Made by a program: the position numbers and the translations under genes. Under the pieces are notes generated by a model. The model saw nothing but the letters and a program-made list of their open reading frames with translations. It was not told the DNA's origin and made no database searches. DNA of 64,000 nucleotides from assembly GCF_001427305.1 (NCBI RefSeq), contig NZ_LMFZ01000034.1, forward strand, positions 104,084 to 168,083. The letters are read 5' to 3'. The DNA comes from Duganella sp. Root1480D1 (GTDB lineage: Bacteria > Pseudomonadota > Gammaproteobacteria > Burkholderiales > Burkholderiaceae_D). Of this stretch, positions 34,085 through 43,450 are shown in pieces; position 1 is the first letter of the stretch, and each line of letters starts with the position of its first letter.

Positions 34085-35032
34085 TTATGTGGAAAGCTGC
34101 TCCAGGTAGCGCTGCGCATCCAGCGCAGCCATGCAGCCAGTCCCCGCACTCGTAATTGCTTGCCTGTAGACGTGGTCCTGCACATCTCCAGCGGCAAACA
34201 CGCCATCTATCGAGGTCAAGGTTGCCATGCCGCCCAGGCCGGACTTCGTCTTGATGTAGCCGTCCTGCATGACGAGCTGGCCCTGGAATATGCCGGTATT
34301 CGGCTTATGTCCGATGGCGATGAAAACGCCATGCACCGCCAACTGTTCCAATTCGCCGCTGGCGTGGCCCAGAACGGCGCCGGTCACACCGCCATCGTCT
34401 CCTCGCACCTCGTGCAGGTTGGCGTTGAGCTTCAACACGACCCTTCCCTCGGCGACCTTCGACATCAGGCGATCGACCAGGATAGGTTCGGCGCGGAACC
34501 GTTCGCGCCGGTGCACCAACGTCACCCGTGCAGCAATGTTGGAAAGGTAAAGCGCCTCCTCCACCGCGGTATTGCCGCCGCCGACCACCAGCACCTCGCG
34601 GCCCCGGTAAAAGAAGCCATCGCAAGTGGCGCAAGCCGAAACACCGCGGCCCATGAAAGCCTGCTCCGATGCGAGCCCGAGGTACTGGGCCGAGGCGCCG
34701 GTAGCGATGATCAAGGCATCGCATGTATATTCGCCGGCATCGCCGACCAGCCGGATCGGGCGCTCATGCAGGTGGGCGCTGTGGACGTGGTCGAATATGA
34801 GGCGGGTGCCGAAGCGTTCCGCATGGTCGCGGAAGCGCTGCATCAGGTCCGGCCCCTGCACGCCCAGCGGGTCGGCCGGCCAGTTCTCCACATCGGTTGT
34901 GGTCATCAACTGGCCGCCTTGCTCCAGTCCCGTAATTAACGTCGGCTGCAAATTGGCGCGGGCAGCGTAGACAGCGGCGGTGTAGCCAGCAGGGCCGGAA
35001 CCAAGAATGAGCAGTCGGGAGTGTTGTGGCAT
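34085..35032 (-). CDS. trxB: thioredoxin-disulfide reductase, second copy
   Basis: 315 residues of low-molecular-weight NADPH-thioredoxin reductase: FAD motif LGSGPAGYTAAVYAARA, redox-active CATC in SACATCDGFFYRG, NADPH motif GGGNTAVEEALYL, HRRERFRAEP, and the C-terminal FAD motif GVFAAGDVQD. It is a close paralogue of the complete trxB at 62506-63456, with the same length and all catalytic residues. The ftsK-linked copy is the likely housekeeping one. This copy has no thioredoxin gene beside it and precedes a GST gene on the same strand. Confidence 0.93.
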   Translation of the reverse strand: MPQHSRLLILGSGPAGYTAAVYAARANLQPTLITGLEQGGQLMTTTDVENWPADPLGVQGPDLMQRFRDHAERFGTRLIFDHVHSAHLHERPIRLVGDAGEYTCDALIIATGASAQYLGLASEQAFMGRGVSACATCDGFFYRGREVLVVGGGNTAVEEALYLSNIAARVTLVHRRERFRAEPILVDRLMSKVAEGRVVLKLNANLHEVRGDDGGVTGAVLGHASGELEQLAVHGVFIAIGHKPNTGIFQGQLVMQDGYIKTKSGLGGMATLTSIDGVFAAGDVQDHVYRQAITSAGTGCMAALDAQRYLEQLST

Positions 35033-35103
35033 GTCGGATTCCTCAGTTAATTACGATGCTGAGTTAATACCGGCATGCCTCCAAAAAGTTCATTCCAAGT
35101 GAA

Positions 35104-35733
35104 TCAGAACGCTTTTTTTCCCGGCATGAGGTCATGCGGATGGCGCCAACCCGGAAGATCGCTGATGCGCTCCTTCCAGGCCGCGATGTGGGGGAACTCG
35201 CCCATGTCGATGCCGGTTTCTTCAGGCATGTAGACATAACCAATCAGCGACAGGTCCGCGATGGTGAGCCGGTCGCCGACCAGGAACCTGGAGCCGGCCA
35301 GGTGTTTGTCGACGATACGGTAGGCACCAATTGCCCGATCGCGCAGGAACTGGGTAACCGCCGAATCGCTAGTCTTCTGCAGGCCGACCATGAAGCGCAA
35401 AGTGGCGTAATAGCTGGTGAACTTGTGGTTGTCGAACAGGATCCAGCGCCAGATGTCGCGCTTTTCGTCCTCGTTGCGGGGCCCGAATTGGCCAGTCACC
35501 TCGGCCAGGTAGTCGAGGATCACGCCAGACTGGCTGATCTTCAGGCCCTTATGTTCCAATACCGGGATCTCTCCCATTTCGTTGAGGTTCTCGCGCCAGC
35601 TCTCCGTGCGCGTCTCGCCGCCGAAATAGTCCACTACCACGGGTTCCCAGTCCGCCTTGGCCAAGGCCAGGAATAGGGCAACCTTGTACGAGTTGCCGGA
35701 AGCAGCAAAGCAGTGCAATTTGAATTCCGCCAT
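35104..35733 (-). CDS. glutathione S-transferase
   Basis: 209 residues: an N-terminal thioredoxin-like domain (FAASGNSYKVALFLALAKADW, the cis-Pro in GEIPVLEHKG, and SQSGVILDYLAE for glutathione binding) and an all-helical C-terminal domain with LVGDRLTIADLSLIGYV. Cytoplasmic, conjugating glutathione to electrophiles or acting as a peroxidase. Its substrate is unknown. It lies 71 nt upstream of the trxB copy with the same orientation and could share its transcript. Confidence 0.92.
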   Translation of the reverse strand: MAEFKLHCFAASGNSYKVALFLALAKADWEPVVVDYFGGETRTESWRENLNEMGEIPVLEHKGLKISQSGVILDYLAEVTGQFGPRNEDEKRDIWRWILFDNHKFTSYYATLRFMVGLQKTSDSAVTQFLRDRAIGAYRIVDKHLAGSRFLVGDRLTIADLSLIGYVYMPEETGIDMGEFPHIAAWKERISDLPGWRHPHDLMPGKKAF

Positions 35734-35803
35734 CTTGGTCCTTTTGAGTTGGGTGTAGTCAGCCGGACAATAGTAAAACAGTTTGCCGGCGGCTGCAGGC
35801 GCC

Positions 35804-36322
35804 CTACTTCACCAGGACCTTGTCGGTACGGCGCAGCCATGCTTCGTGCAGGACAGTCCAGGTCACGCCGCCATCTGTGCTGGCATCCCACACATGGTGC
35901 ACGCCGCCAGGAATTGGCTTCCAAACCGTGCGATGGAATTCCCGCTCGCCCTTGTCGTTAATGAAGTAGCCGGTCATCAGCATACGGTCCCCCTGCCAGC
36001 CGCCATCGATTGGCGCGAAGTTGCCGCGTGCACTGGTCCAGACATGGCGCCAAAGCTTGTGCTTGCGGTCATACATGCTGAGGCTTGTGCCTGCGCCGTT
36101 TTCCGTGCCATTACCGCGCCACCATTCCTGCAAGACGCAGCCCTGTTCAACCTTCTCGATCACCGTGTGGCCAAGCAGCTTGCCGCCGCGGTCGAACGCT
36201 TCCCAGTTGCCGACCCAGAAGTCGAACTGCATGTATTCAGGCGCGCCGCAGGCGGCATTCTCGGCCCCGTGAGCGGATACGGCGATCAGCATGGCAACGG
36301 CGAGCAGGAACTTGCGTATCAT
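35804..36322 (-). CDS. exported DUF1579-like protein
   Basis: 172 residues from ATG 36322 (MIRKFLLAVAMLIAVSAHG, a clear signal peptide); a longer in-frame start at 36382 would hide the signal. After cleavage the sequence has the lipocalin-like pattern of DUF1579-type proteins: QFDFWVGNWEAFDRGGKLLGH, LQEWWRGNG, WTVLHEAW near the end. Probably a periplasmic beta-barrel; function unknown. The LysR gene is divergent, 116 nt away, and may control it. Confidence 0.8.
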   Translation of the reverse strand: MIRKFLLAVAMLIAVSAHGAENAACGAPEYMQFDFWVGNWEAFDRGGKLLGHTVIEKVEQGCVLQEWWRGNGTENGAGTSLSMYDRKHKLWRHVWTSARGNFAPIDGGWQGDRMLMTGYFINDKGEREFHRTVWKPIPGGVHHVWDASTDGGVTWTVLHEAWLRRTDKVLVK

Positions 36323-36438
36323 TTTCTTTCCTTTGATGAGTGGTTGAATGGCACCATTGTCGCCACCGGAGACACCGGCCAACAGCCATCAAATGAACAA
36401 CGCGCTTTCAAAATTGAACAACGCGATAGAATGCGGCG

Positions 36439-37335
36439 ATGAGCAAATTCCCGACCAGCCGACTCGCCTGGAACGATTACCAGGTGATTCTTGCCGTTGC
36501 CCGCCACGGCTCCCTGTCCAAAGCCGCCGAAGCCTTAGGTTCCAGCCATCCAACCCTAGTCCGCCGCATTCGCGATATCGAGGCCAGCCTCGGCGCCACC
36601 TTATTTGAGCGTAGCCGCCAGGGATACCAGCCAACCGCAGCGGCGACGCAGTTGCTGGCGCTCGCGGAGGAATTCGACTTGCGCCTGCGCGACCTGGAGC
36701 GGGACGCCGAGCTGGGAACGGCCGGCCGCCTGACCCTGGCGACGACCGAGGTCCTGATGCCACGCATCGTACCGCCGCTGCTGGCGCACTGCCGGCGCGA
36801 GCTTCCCGATATCACGATCAATCTGCAGGTCGGCGAAAACCTGGCGAACGTGCGCCAACGCGAAGCCGACATCGCCCTGCGATCCGGCGGCGAGCCGGAT
36901 GGCGACTTGATTGGCCGCGTAGTTTGCAATATCGAGGTGGCGATCTACGCGCCGGCAGGCTGGCCCAACGTATCCGAAGAAAACCTGCACCAGCAGGCTT
37001 GGGTCACGGTCGACGAATCGCTGGGGCACCTGGCGTCATCGAAATGGCTTGAAGCGGAAGGGTTGATGCGGCGCGCGGTTGTGCGCTGCTCAAGCACCCT
37101 GGCTGTATGCAGGCTGCTTGAAGAGGGACTTGGCGTAGGCATATTGCCTTGCCACCTGGGCGACGCCAACCCGCGCTTGCGCCGTGTTTCATCGCTGTTG
37201 ACGGACTTCCGTTCGCAACTATGGCTGCTCACGCCACGCCAGTTGCGTGGCGTGCCGAAGGTGTCGGCAACGGTCGAATGCCTGACCGCCGGCCTGCGCG
37301 AGATGAAAGACCTGTTCGAAGGCCGAAGCGCTTAG
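36439..37335 (+). CDS. LysR-family transcriptional regulator
   Basis: 298 residues. The winged helix-turn-helix at residues 8-70 contains WNDYQVILAVARHGSLSKAAEALGSSHPTLVRRI (in part), followed by a periplasmic-binding-like effector domain from about 95 (TAGRLTLATTEVLMPRIVPPLL). Divergent from the exported DUF1579-like gene, a typical LysR layout for target and regulator. Its stop overlaps the stop of the convergent nuclease gene by 4 nt. Confidence 0.92.
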   Translation: MSKFPTSRLAWNDYQVILAVARHGSLSKAAEALGSSHPTLVRRIRDIEASLGATLFERSRQGYQPTAAATQLLALAEEFDLRLRDLERDAELGTAGRLTLATTEVLMPRIVPPLLAHCRRELPDITINLQVGENLANVRQREADIALRSGGEPDGDLIGRVVCNIEVAIYAPAGWPNVSEENLHQQAWVTVDESLGHLASSKWLEAEGLMRRAVVRCSSTLAVCRLLEEGLGVGILPCHLGDANPRLRRVSSLLTDFRSQLWLLTPRQLRGVPKVSATVECLTAGLREMKDLFEGRSA

Positions 37336-37799
37336 TTCAGGTAGCTGCTGCGTGCCTTGCGCTCTTTGCGGAACAGCCATGGCTCCAGCGGGTCGCGCTC
37401 GGACCATAAGCCGACCCGGGAATTGCGCGCGGCGGCCTCGATTGCAGGCAGCGATGGATCATGGTTGTACTGGGGATAGACCCAAGCCATGCCTTTGCGA
37501 ACTTGCGCCACATTGGCATTGACATCGCCGCAGTGCACCACTGCCACGGTGCGTCCGTAGCGGTCCTGTTTCCCGGAATCGAGCGTCGCATCGCGGCCAA
37601 AGCAAAGGTCCGACAGAGACTGCTTCGAGCGCGCGCCAAAAGGCTGCTTCTTTTCCGGCGCATCGATATTCGCAAGGCGAACTTTGACAGGATGGCCTTT
37701 GCTCAACACAGTCAGCGTGTCGCCGTCGGAAACGCCGATCACAGTGTCTGCGCAGGCTTGATTGCAAATCAGTGCAAAAATCAGTGCAAGCTTCTTAAT
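37332..37799 (-). CDS. secreted thermonuclease-like protein with apparent ATT start
   Basis: A staphylococcal-nuclease-fold domain: GVSDGDTLTVL, VKVRLANIDAPE, GARSKQSL, DRYGRTVAVVH and NANVAQVRKGMAWVYPQY, with the Arg, Asp and Glu-equivalent active-site pattern largely kept. An ATG/GTG/TTG-only start gives GTG at 37742, inside the mature domain. The open frame continues upstream through a textbook signal peptide (KKLALIFALICNQACADT) that would begin with ATT at 37799, 7 nt after GGAG. An ATG lies 3 nt further up in another frame. So either ATT is the start or a one-base change has broken the ATG frame. Confidence 0.75.
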   Translation of the reverse strand: MKKLALIFALICNQACADTVIGVSDGDTLTVLSKGHPVKVRLANIDAPEKKQPFGARSKQSLSDLCFGRDATLDSGKQDRYGRTVAVVHCGDVNANVAQVRKGMAWVYPQYNHDPSLPAIEAAARNSRVGLWSERDPLEPWLFRKERKARSSYLN

Positions 37800-37838
37800 T
37801 TCATTACTCCAATTGTTTGGACGGCCGCAATTGTATCG

Positions 37839-39911
37839 TCACAGTGCGACTTCCGCAGCCAGCTTGAACGTGCGCTGCCCGCTGCCTGTCACTTCTCGCA
37901 CGGCATAGCGGCGCCCGTCCTCGAATATCTGAGTGCTGCGTGCGTCAGGATTCAAGGCATTGCTTGCAGTGGCACGCAAGGCCAGGCCCGGACGCAGCAG
38001 CCAGCTGGCCTGCAAATCGAGGCGGCGTTCGGTGTTCCGCCCGCTCCATTGAAAGACCGAGGTGTGCGCCAGGGCACCTTTCTGCAGGTTCCAATTGAAG
38101 CCAGCCGTCATACCGCCGCCGAAGCGGAAATCGAAGCCGGCGTTGACAGTCAGCGGCACCTGCTCGCCAAGACGGTTTCCGGGCCCCGTTACGGATTCCA
38201 CGTGCGACCAGTTGCGCGTCAAGCCCAGCCGCGCCATGGACCCCGGGCCGAGCGCCAGGCGGCCGTCAAACTCCAGGCCTTGCGTGACCGCGCCACCGAT
38301 GTTGCTGGGTGTAGCCACCCACTTCCCCTTGTCCTCGAACAGCACCTGCTGGATGACATTGGCGATGCGCCGATGATAAGCGGCCACGCTGACCATGCTT
38401 TCCCTGTCAAAATACCTTTCGTAAGCGGCATCGATTCCCCACGCCAGTTCGGGGCGCAGGGCCGGGTTGCCCTGAACGTCGGGATTTGCCGGGCCGTTGC
38501 CATTGTTGACGGTGAAGCGGCGCGGCACCAGGTCGCGCGTGTTGGGCGCCTTATAGCTGCGCGCCAGGCCAAGCCGCAACTGGTCGCGCGAACCGGGCAA
38601 GCGCCATAGCAGGTGCGCCACCGGGCTCCACACACTGGAGCTGCTGCCGGTGTTCGCCAGGTCGCGTCCATTGGTCAAGGTGCGCAGACCCTCCCAGCGC
38701 AAGCCAAGATATGCATCGAGCACGGGCGATACCGTCCATTCGTCTTGTGCGTACATGGCGAGCCGCCGCACGCGGGCCGTATAGCGCTGGTCAAGTTCAC
38801 CGAGCGGCACTCCTGCCGCACTGGCATCTTCCTGTCGCCGCCATTCGGCGCGCCGCGCTACCGAGCCTTCCCACCCTGCTGCCAGCACGTGCCCGCCGCC
38901 GGCTCCCAGGCGCAGCTTGCCGCTGCTGCTGGCACCGTCATCCGCCGCGCTGGAGATGACGTGGCGCTGCCAGAGCGCATCTCCCGCCGCGTTACTGCCG
39001 TTGAAAACGTAATCGCTGTTGCGCCGGTTATGCGCCACTCCGGCTTTCCATTCAATGCGGCTTGCTTCGCCAAGCGGATGGCTGGCCTCGACGTCGCTGC
39101 GAACGATCTCTGTGCGGGCGCCGGCACCGTATGCGCTCACCGGGTAATCGCTCGATTCGCCAGACAGGACGGTTTCCCGGGCAGTTCCACGGTTGCGATT
39201 GCGGGCATGATCGAGCAGGCTTTGCCATGCCATCTTCGTTCCGCCATCGAATTTCCAGTTCAGGCGTGGGGCAAGTCCCAGCCGCTCAATGCTCGAAAAA
39301 TCATCTTCAGCAGTGAGTCGCATGGACGACGGTGTGCTCTCGAAGATGCCGCTGGCAGCTGCGCTTTTCCCACGCGATGCCTGTAGCGACAGGTTGCCGG
39401 AATAATCCTCTCCAGGGCGCGAAAGATCGAACGAAGCATCCGGTGACCAGCCGGCGCCGGACTGCTTTCCGGCCAGCGTGGCCAGCGACCTGGCGCGTCC
39501 ACCGCTTCGGCGCAATACGATGTTGATGCTGCCGGCAATACCCTGGGCGCTACTGTCGGCACTTGCGCTGCGCAGGATTTCGATGCGTTCTATGAGTTCT
39601 GGCGCCAGGCTATCGGGCGAAAACCCCGGCGGTGCGGGTTCGCCATTCAGCAGGAACTGCGTGCGCCCGCCGCCAAGCCCGCGCAACTGCACCTGTCCGC
39701 CGCTTACCGTCACTCCAGGCTGGCGCCGCAGGGTATCTGCCAAGGTGGAATCGCCGTAGCGCAAAAGCTCTTCGCGTGAGACGACGACCCGGCCGGCACC
39801 GTCGTCGCGGCGTTGCTGCAAGGCGCTGGCCGCCTTGACCTCGACACGCGGCACGTCGTTTTCGGCGCTGGCGAAAAGCGGAACTAACAACAGGGAAAGC
39901 AGGATTCGCAT
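37839..39911 (-). CDS. TonB-dependent receptor
   Basis: 690 residues from ATG 39911 (MRILLSLLLVPLFASA signal); a 51-residue in-frame extension upstream overlaps the promoter and was left out. Plug: DTLRRQPGVTV, GGGRTQFLLNGEPAPPGFSPDSL and IERIEILRSASADSSAQGIAGSINIVLRR (in part). Barrel to a C-terminal FKLAAEVAL. The Gly-rich plug and size fit ferric-siderophore or peptide-type receptors; ligand unknown. It is divergent from a LytS/LytTR two-component pair, which may control it. Confidence 0.92.
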   Translation of the reverse strand: MRILLSLLLVPLFASAENDVPRVEVKAASALQQRRDDGAGRVVVSREELLRYGDSTLADTLRRQPGVTVSGGQVQLRGLGGGRTQFLLNGEPAPPGFSPDSLAPELIERIEILRSASADSSAQGIAGSINIVLRRSGGRARSLATLAGKQSGAGWSPDASFDLSRPGEDYSGNLSLQASRGKSAAASGIFESTPSSMRLTAEDDFSSIERLGLAPRLNWKFDGGTKMAWQSLLDHARNRNRGTARETVLSGESSDYPVSAYGAGARTEIVRSDVEASHPLGEASRIEWKAGVAHNRRNSDYVFNGSNAAGDALWQRHVISSAADDGASSSGKLRLGAGGGHVLAAGWEGSVARRAEWRRQEDASAAGVPLGELDQRYTARVRRLAMYAQDEWTVSPVLDAYLGLRWEGLRTLTNGRDLANTGSSSSVWSPVAHLLWRLPGSRDQLRLGLARSYKAPNTRDLVPRRFTVNNGNGPANPDVQGNPALRPELAWGIDAAYERYFDRESMVSVAAYHRRIANVIQQVLFEDKGKWVATPSNIGGAVTQGLEFDGRLALGPGSMARLGLTRNWSHVESVTGPGNRLGEQVPLTVNAGFDFRFGGGMTAGFNWNLQKGALAHTSVFQWSGRNTERRLDLQASWLLRPGLALRATASNALNPDARSTQIFEDGRRYAVREVTGSGQRTFKLAAEVAL

Positions 39912-40039
39912 CGTAATAACCAGGTTGTGGAAGAACGATGCGCATTGTTGGCGAGAGTTCCGGAAAAAAGATGTGGATTGTGATGAACACCCGCACCACC
40001 GGGACGAATGCCCAAATGCGGCTGATATACTGCGGCGCC

Positions 40040-41134
40040 ATGGAACGACTACTTTCAATGCCAAGCTGGCTGCGCGCCTTGCTCGCCAACGTAGCGCTAT
40101 GGACGCTGGTCTGCGCGCTGGCCGGCATCACCACCTACGGCGATCGAATCGACAGCGGCGATACCCGCAGCTACTGGCAAATGACTGCCGGCTGGTGGTT
40201 CGGCTATTCAGTGATGATGGTCCAGAGCTATTTGCTGTACATGCTCTACCGCCGCCATCCCGCATGGCTCGCCAGCATGCGGCGCGTCGGCCTGGGCTAC
40301 CTCGCCTATCTCGTAGTGTGCTGGCCCAGCGCGATGCTTGGTCTGGCCTTCCGCCGCTGCTTCAAATTCGGCATTGCACCGACGCTCGGGAATGCCTGGA
40401 ACTACGTCATCACCATGGACAAGCTCGAATGGTTCGTCGAGTATGTGCTGCTGACGATGGCCTTTGGTGTCGTAGTAGCCATCCTGCTTTGGCGCCAACG
40501 GCGGCAGCAAGACCAGCAACTGGCACTGGCCCTGCTATCTCTTGAGCGCCAGCGGCTCGCCGCACTGCGCGGCCAGCTCGAGCCGCACTTCATTTTCAAC
40601 ACGCTGAGCGCGATCGGCGCCATGGTGCGCATGGACGACAAGGCACTCGCGCTGGACGGTCTGTCCCGTCTCGGCGACCTGCTGGAATATGCCCTGGCAA
40701 GCAGCGAAAACGACTGGGTGGACGCCAGCAAGGAGCTGGAATTCGTTCAGCATTACCTGGACTTGCAACGCCTGCGTTTTGGCGAGCGCCTGCAAGTGCG
40801 CATCGAAGGCGCCCATTTGCTCGACGACGGCATCGATTGTCCACCGATGCTGCTCCAGCCATTGGTCGAGAACGCCCTGCGCCACGACCTTGAATGCCAT
40901 GCAGGCGCCAGCGATATTGAGATCACCTTCACGCGGCAGGACAACCAGCTTAAAGTGCGGGTCTCAAATCCCGCCAGCCCCCAGGGTGCACCCTCCGCAG
41001 GCTTGGGAATCGGCCTGCGCGGCATCCGCGCACGCCTTCAACTGGCCTACGGCGACGCAGCCAGCCTGGTGACCAGGCGCGCCGGGCACCGCTTCCTGGC
41101 GGAGCTTTCGCTCCCCTGCAGGTCGCAACAATGA
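40040..41134 (+). CDS. LytS-type sensor histidine kinase
   Basis: 364 residues from ATG 40040; a longer in-frame start at 39938 would overlap the divergent promoter. Four membrane segments (about 12-30, 50-70, 85-105, 120-145) precede the His_kinase domain with phospho-acceptor His in LRGQLEPHFIFNTLSAIGAM and the ATPase box PPMLLQPLVENALRH then GLGIGLRGIRARL. This is the family that pairs with LytTR regulators, and the ATGA overlap with the next gene confirms the pairing. Confidence 0.92.
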   Translation: MERLLSMPSWLRALLANVALWTLVCALAGITTYGDRIDSGDTRSYWQMTAGWWFGYSVMMVQSYLLYMLYRRHPAWLASMRRVGLGYLAYLVVCWPSAMLGLAFRRCFKFGIAPTLGNAWNYVITMDKLEWFVEYVLLTMAFGVVVAILLWRQRRQQDQQLALALLSLERQRLAALRGQLEPHFIFNTLSAIGAMVRMDDKALALDGLSRLGDLLEYALASSENDWVDASKELEFVQHYLDLQRLRFGERLQVRIEGAHLLDDGIDCPPMLLQPLVENALRHDLECHAGASDIEITFTRQDNQLKVRVSNPASPQGAPSAGLGIGLRGIRARLQLAYGDAASLVTRRAGHRFLAELSLPCRSQQ

Positions 41135-41889
41135 AAGCGCTCATCGTAGACGACGAGGGCCATGCCCGCACCAATCTCCGGTTTGCCTTGCAGGCATTGC
41201 CGGGCTGGGAAGTTGCCGCGGAATGCGCCAGTGCGGCGGCCGCGCGCACCTTCCTGGAAAACGGCAGTGCGGATATCGTGCTGCTCGACGTGCAGATGCC
41301 CGTGGAGTCCGGCCTGGACTTTGCACTTGAACTAAGCCGCCGCGAAGCGCCGCCATTGATCGTGTTCGTGACCGCCCACCGGGGGCACGCGCTGGAAGCA
41401 TTTGACGTGCACGCGCTCGACTACATCGTCAAGCCGGTGGACGAACGCCGGCTGCAGCTGGCGCTCGAACGCGCCAGCAAACTGCTCGACCAGCGAGCGG
41501 CCTATACGCAAGCACTGCGTGGTTTCGTCGCTCCTTCCCCCGGGTATTGGAGCGAACTGGCCGTGCGTTCGGTCGGCAGGATCGACCGCGTCAACCTGGC
41601 GGACGTGCTATGGGTTGAATCGGCCGGCAACTATGTCGAACTGCACCTGCCGCAACGCACCTTCCTGCACAGAAGCACCCTGTCGGAGCTGGAACGCTAC
41701 CTGGACCCCGCGCAATTCCTTCGCATCCATCGCCGCATCCTTGTGCGCAGCAGCGCGATGCTGGCCATTCGCCAACTTCAGGAAGGCAGCCACGAATTGA
41801 CGCTGGCCGGCGGAGCGCAATTGCCGGTCAGCGAGCGTTATGCCGCGTCGGTAAAAAACCGCCTCGCCCGGCCTACTCCACCCAGCTGA
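41131..41889 (+). CDS. LytTR-family response regulator
   Basis: 252 residues: a receiver domain with phospho-Asp in DIVLLDVQMPVESG and KPVDE, then a LytTR DNA-binding domain (about 145-248, with VLWVESAGNYVELHL and FLRIHRRILVRSSA). It overlaps the LytS gene by 4 nt. LytTR proteins bind short direct repeats near promoters; the divergent TonB receptor is the obvious candidate target. Its stop overlaps the 3' end of zwf by 17 nt. Confidence 0.93.
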   Translation: MKALIVDDEGHARTNLRFALQALPGWEVAAECASAAAARTFLENGSADIVLLDVQMPVESGLDFALELSRREAPPLIVFVTAHRGHALEAFDVHALDYIVKPVDERRLQLALERASKLLDQRAAYTQALRGFVAPSPGYWSELAVRSVGRIDRVNLADVLWVESAGNYVELHLPQRTFLHRSTLSELERYLDPAQFLRIHRRILVRSSAMLAIRQLQEGSHELTLAGGAQLPVSERYAASVKNRLARPTPPS

Positions 41890-43336
41890 AGCCATCGCGC
41901 GCCAGCAGCGCAAACGACTCGGATGGCCCCCAGGTACCGGCCGCGTAAGGATACGGCTTCTCGGCCAGCGTGCTCCAGCCGTTGATGATCGGATCGGCCC
42001 ATTCCCAGGCCGCTTCCAGCTCATCGCGGCGCATGAAATGGGTCAGGCGGCCACGCACCACGTCGATCAGCAAGCGCTCATAGGCTTCGGCCCTGCGCTG
42101 CGAGAAAGCGGATTGCAGGTCCAGGTTCAGCGCAACCTGCTGCATCTGCATGCCGCTGCCGGGCTGCTTTGCCATGAGCTGCAGCTTGATCGCTTCCTCC
42201 GGCTGCAGTTCGATTACCAGCCGGTTGGCCACGCCGCCCGGCGTCTCCGGGAATAAGGGGAACGGAGGATTCGCGAACTCAATCACGATCTTGGACGAGC
42301 GGCGTGCCATACGCTTGCCGGTGCGAAGGTAGAACGGCACCTTGGACCAGCGCCAGGTGTCGACATAGGCGCGCATGGCCACGAAGGTCTCGGTATTGCT
42401 GCCGGCCGGCACATTGCGCTCTTCCAGGTAGCCAGGCACTTCCTGGTTGCCGCTCACGCCGCGCACGTATTGGCCACGAACGGTATCGCGCGCAATGGAG
42501 GCCAGGCTGAAGCGGCGCAGCGAGCGCAGGACCTTGAGCTTCTCGTCGCGCACCGCATCCGGCGCCAGCGAGGCAGGCGGCTCCATCGCGACGATGCACA
42601 GCAACTGCAGCAGGTGGTTCTGCACCATGTCGCGCATGGCGCCCGCACTGTCGTAGAAGCCGGCGCGGCTGCCCACGCCCACTTCTTCGGCAACCGTAAT
42701 CTGCACGCTGGTGATATTTGGTGCGCGCCACAGCGGCTCGAGGATCGAGTTACCAAAGCGCAGCACCATCAGGTTTTGCACAGTTTCCTTGCCCAGGTAA
42801 TGATCGATGCGGTAAATCTGCGATTCGTCGAAATGCTTGCCGACCGCTTCATTGATCTCTACTGCGGACGCCAGGTCGCGTCCCAGCGGCTTCTCGAGCA
42901 CCACGCGTGCATTACGGTCGACCAGGCCGGCTTCGGACAATTTGTCGCAAATGGTGGTGAAAAGTGAAGGCGCGGTGGCCAGGTAGAACACCCGTTCCGC
43001 GCCCTGGCGCGAAACTTTTGCCAGCGGCGCCATGCCGTCTTTTTCCACATCGATGCGCACGAACTCCAGCAATTGCTGGAAGCTGCGCCATGCCTCGTCG
43101 GTGAAGTTTTCGGTGCTGATGAAAGGCCGCGAGTGCTCCTCGACGAAAGCCAGGTAAGCCGTGCGGTCATATTCCTGGCGGCCCGTGGAAATGATGCGGG
43201 TCCCGGGCGGCAGGTTGCCATGCAGGTGCGCCATATACAGCGCGGGCAGCAATTTGCGCATGGCGAGATCGCCCACCCCGCCGAAGATAATCATGTCGAG
43301 TGGCAGGCTGGAATCGAATTGGGGAGTAGATGTCAT
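41873..43336 (-). CDS. zwf: glucose-6-phosphate dehydrogenase
   Basis: 487 residues of the complete G6PD family. N-terminal Rossmann motif FGGVGDLAMRKLLPALY (the usual GAtGDLa pattern with V for the small residue), NADP-side segment LEKPLGRDL, active site RIDHYLGKE with the catalytic His, and conserved RTGKRMA. It oxidises glucose-6-phosphate to 6-phosphogluconolactone at the entry of the oxidative pentose phosphate and Entner-Doudoroff routes. Stand-alone here, without pgl or edd beside it. Confidence 0.96.
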   Translation of the reverse strand: MTSTPQFDSSLPLDMIIFGGVGDLAMRKLLPALYMAHLHGNLPPGTRIISTGRQEYDRTAYLAFVEEHSRPFISTENFTDEAWRSFQQLLEFVRIDVEKDGMAPLAKVSRQGAERVFYLATAPSLFTTICDKLSEAGLVDRNARVVLEKPLGRDLASAVEINEAVGKHFDESQIYRIDHYLGKETVQNLMVLRFGNSILEPLWRAPNITSVQITVAEEVGVGSRAGFYDSAGAMRDMVQNHLLQLLCIVAMEPPASLAPDAVRDEKLKVLRSLRRFSLASIARDTVRGQYVRGVSGNQEVPGYLEERNVPAGSNTETFVAMRAYVDTWRWSKVPFYLRTGKRMARRSSKIVIEFANPPFPLFPETPGGVANRLVIELQPEEAIKLQLMAKQPGSGMQMQQVALNLDLQSAFSQRRAEAYERLLIDVVRGRLTHFMRRDELEAAWEWADPIINGWSTLAEKPYPYAAGTWGPSESFALLARDGFSWVE

Positions 43337-43450
43337 ATCGAAGCTAAAGTTCAGTCACGGTAGCAAGTCGGAATGCTAATCATACCCAAAGTCGCATCCG
43401 GCGGCAGAAACCCGCTGAAATCGGCCCGTGACACCCTCCCCCCGCAGCGA

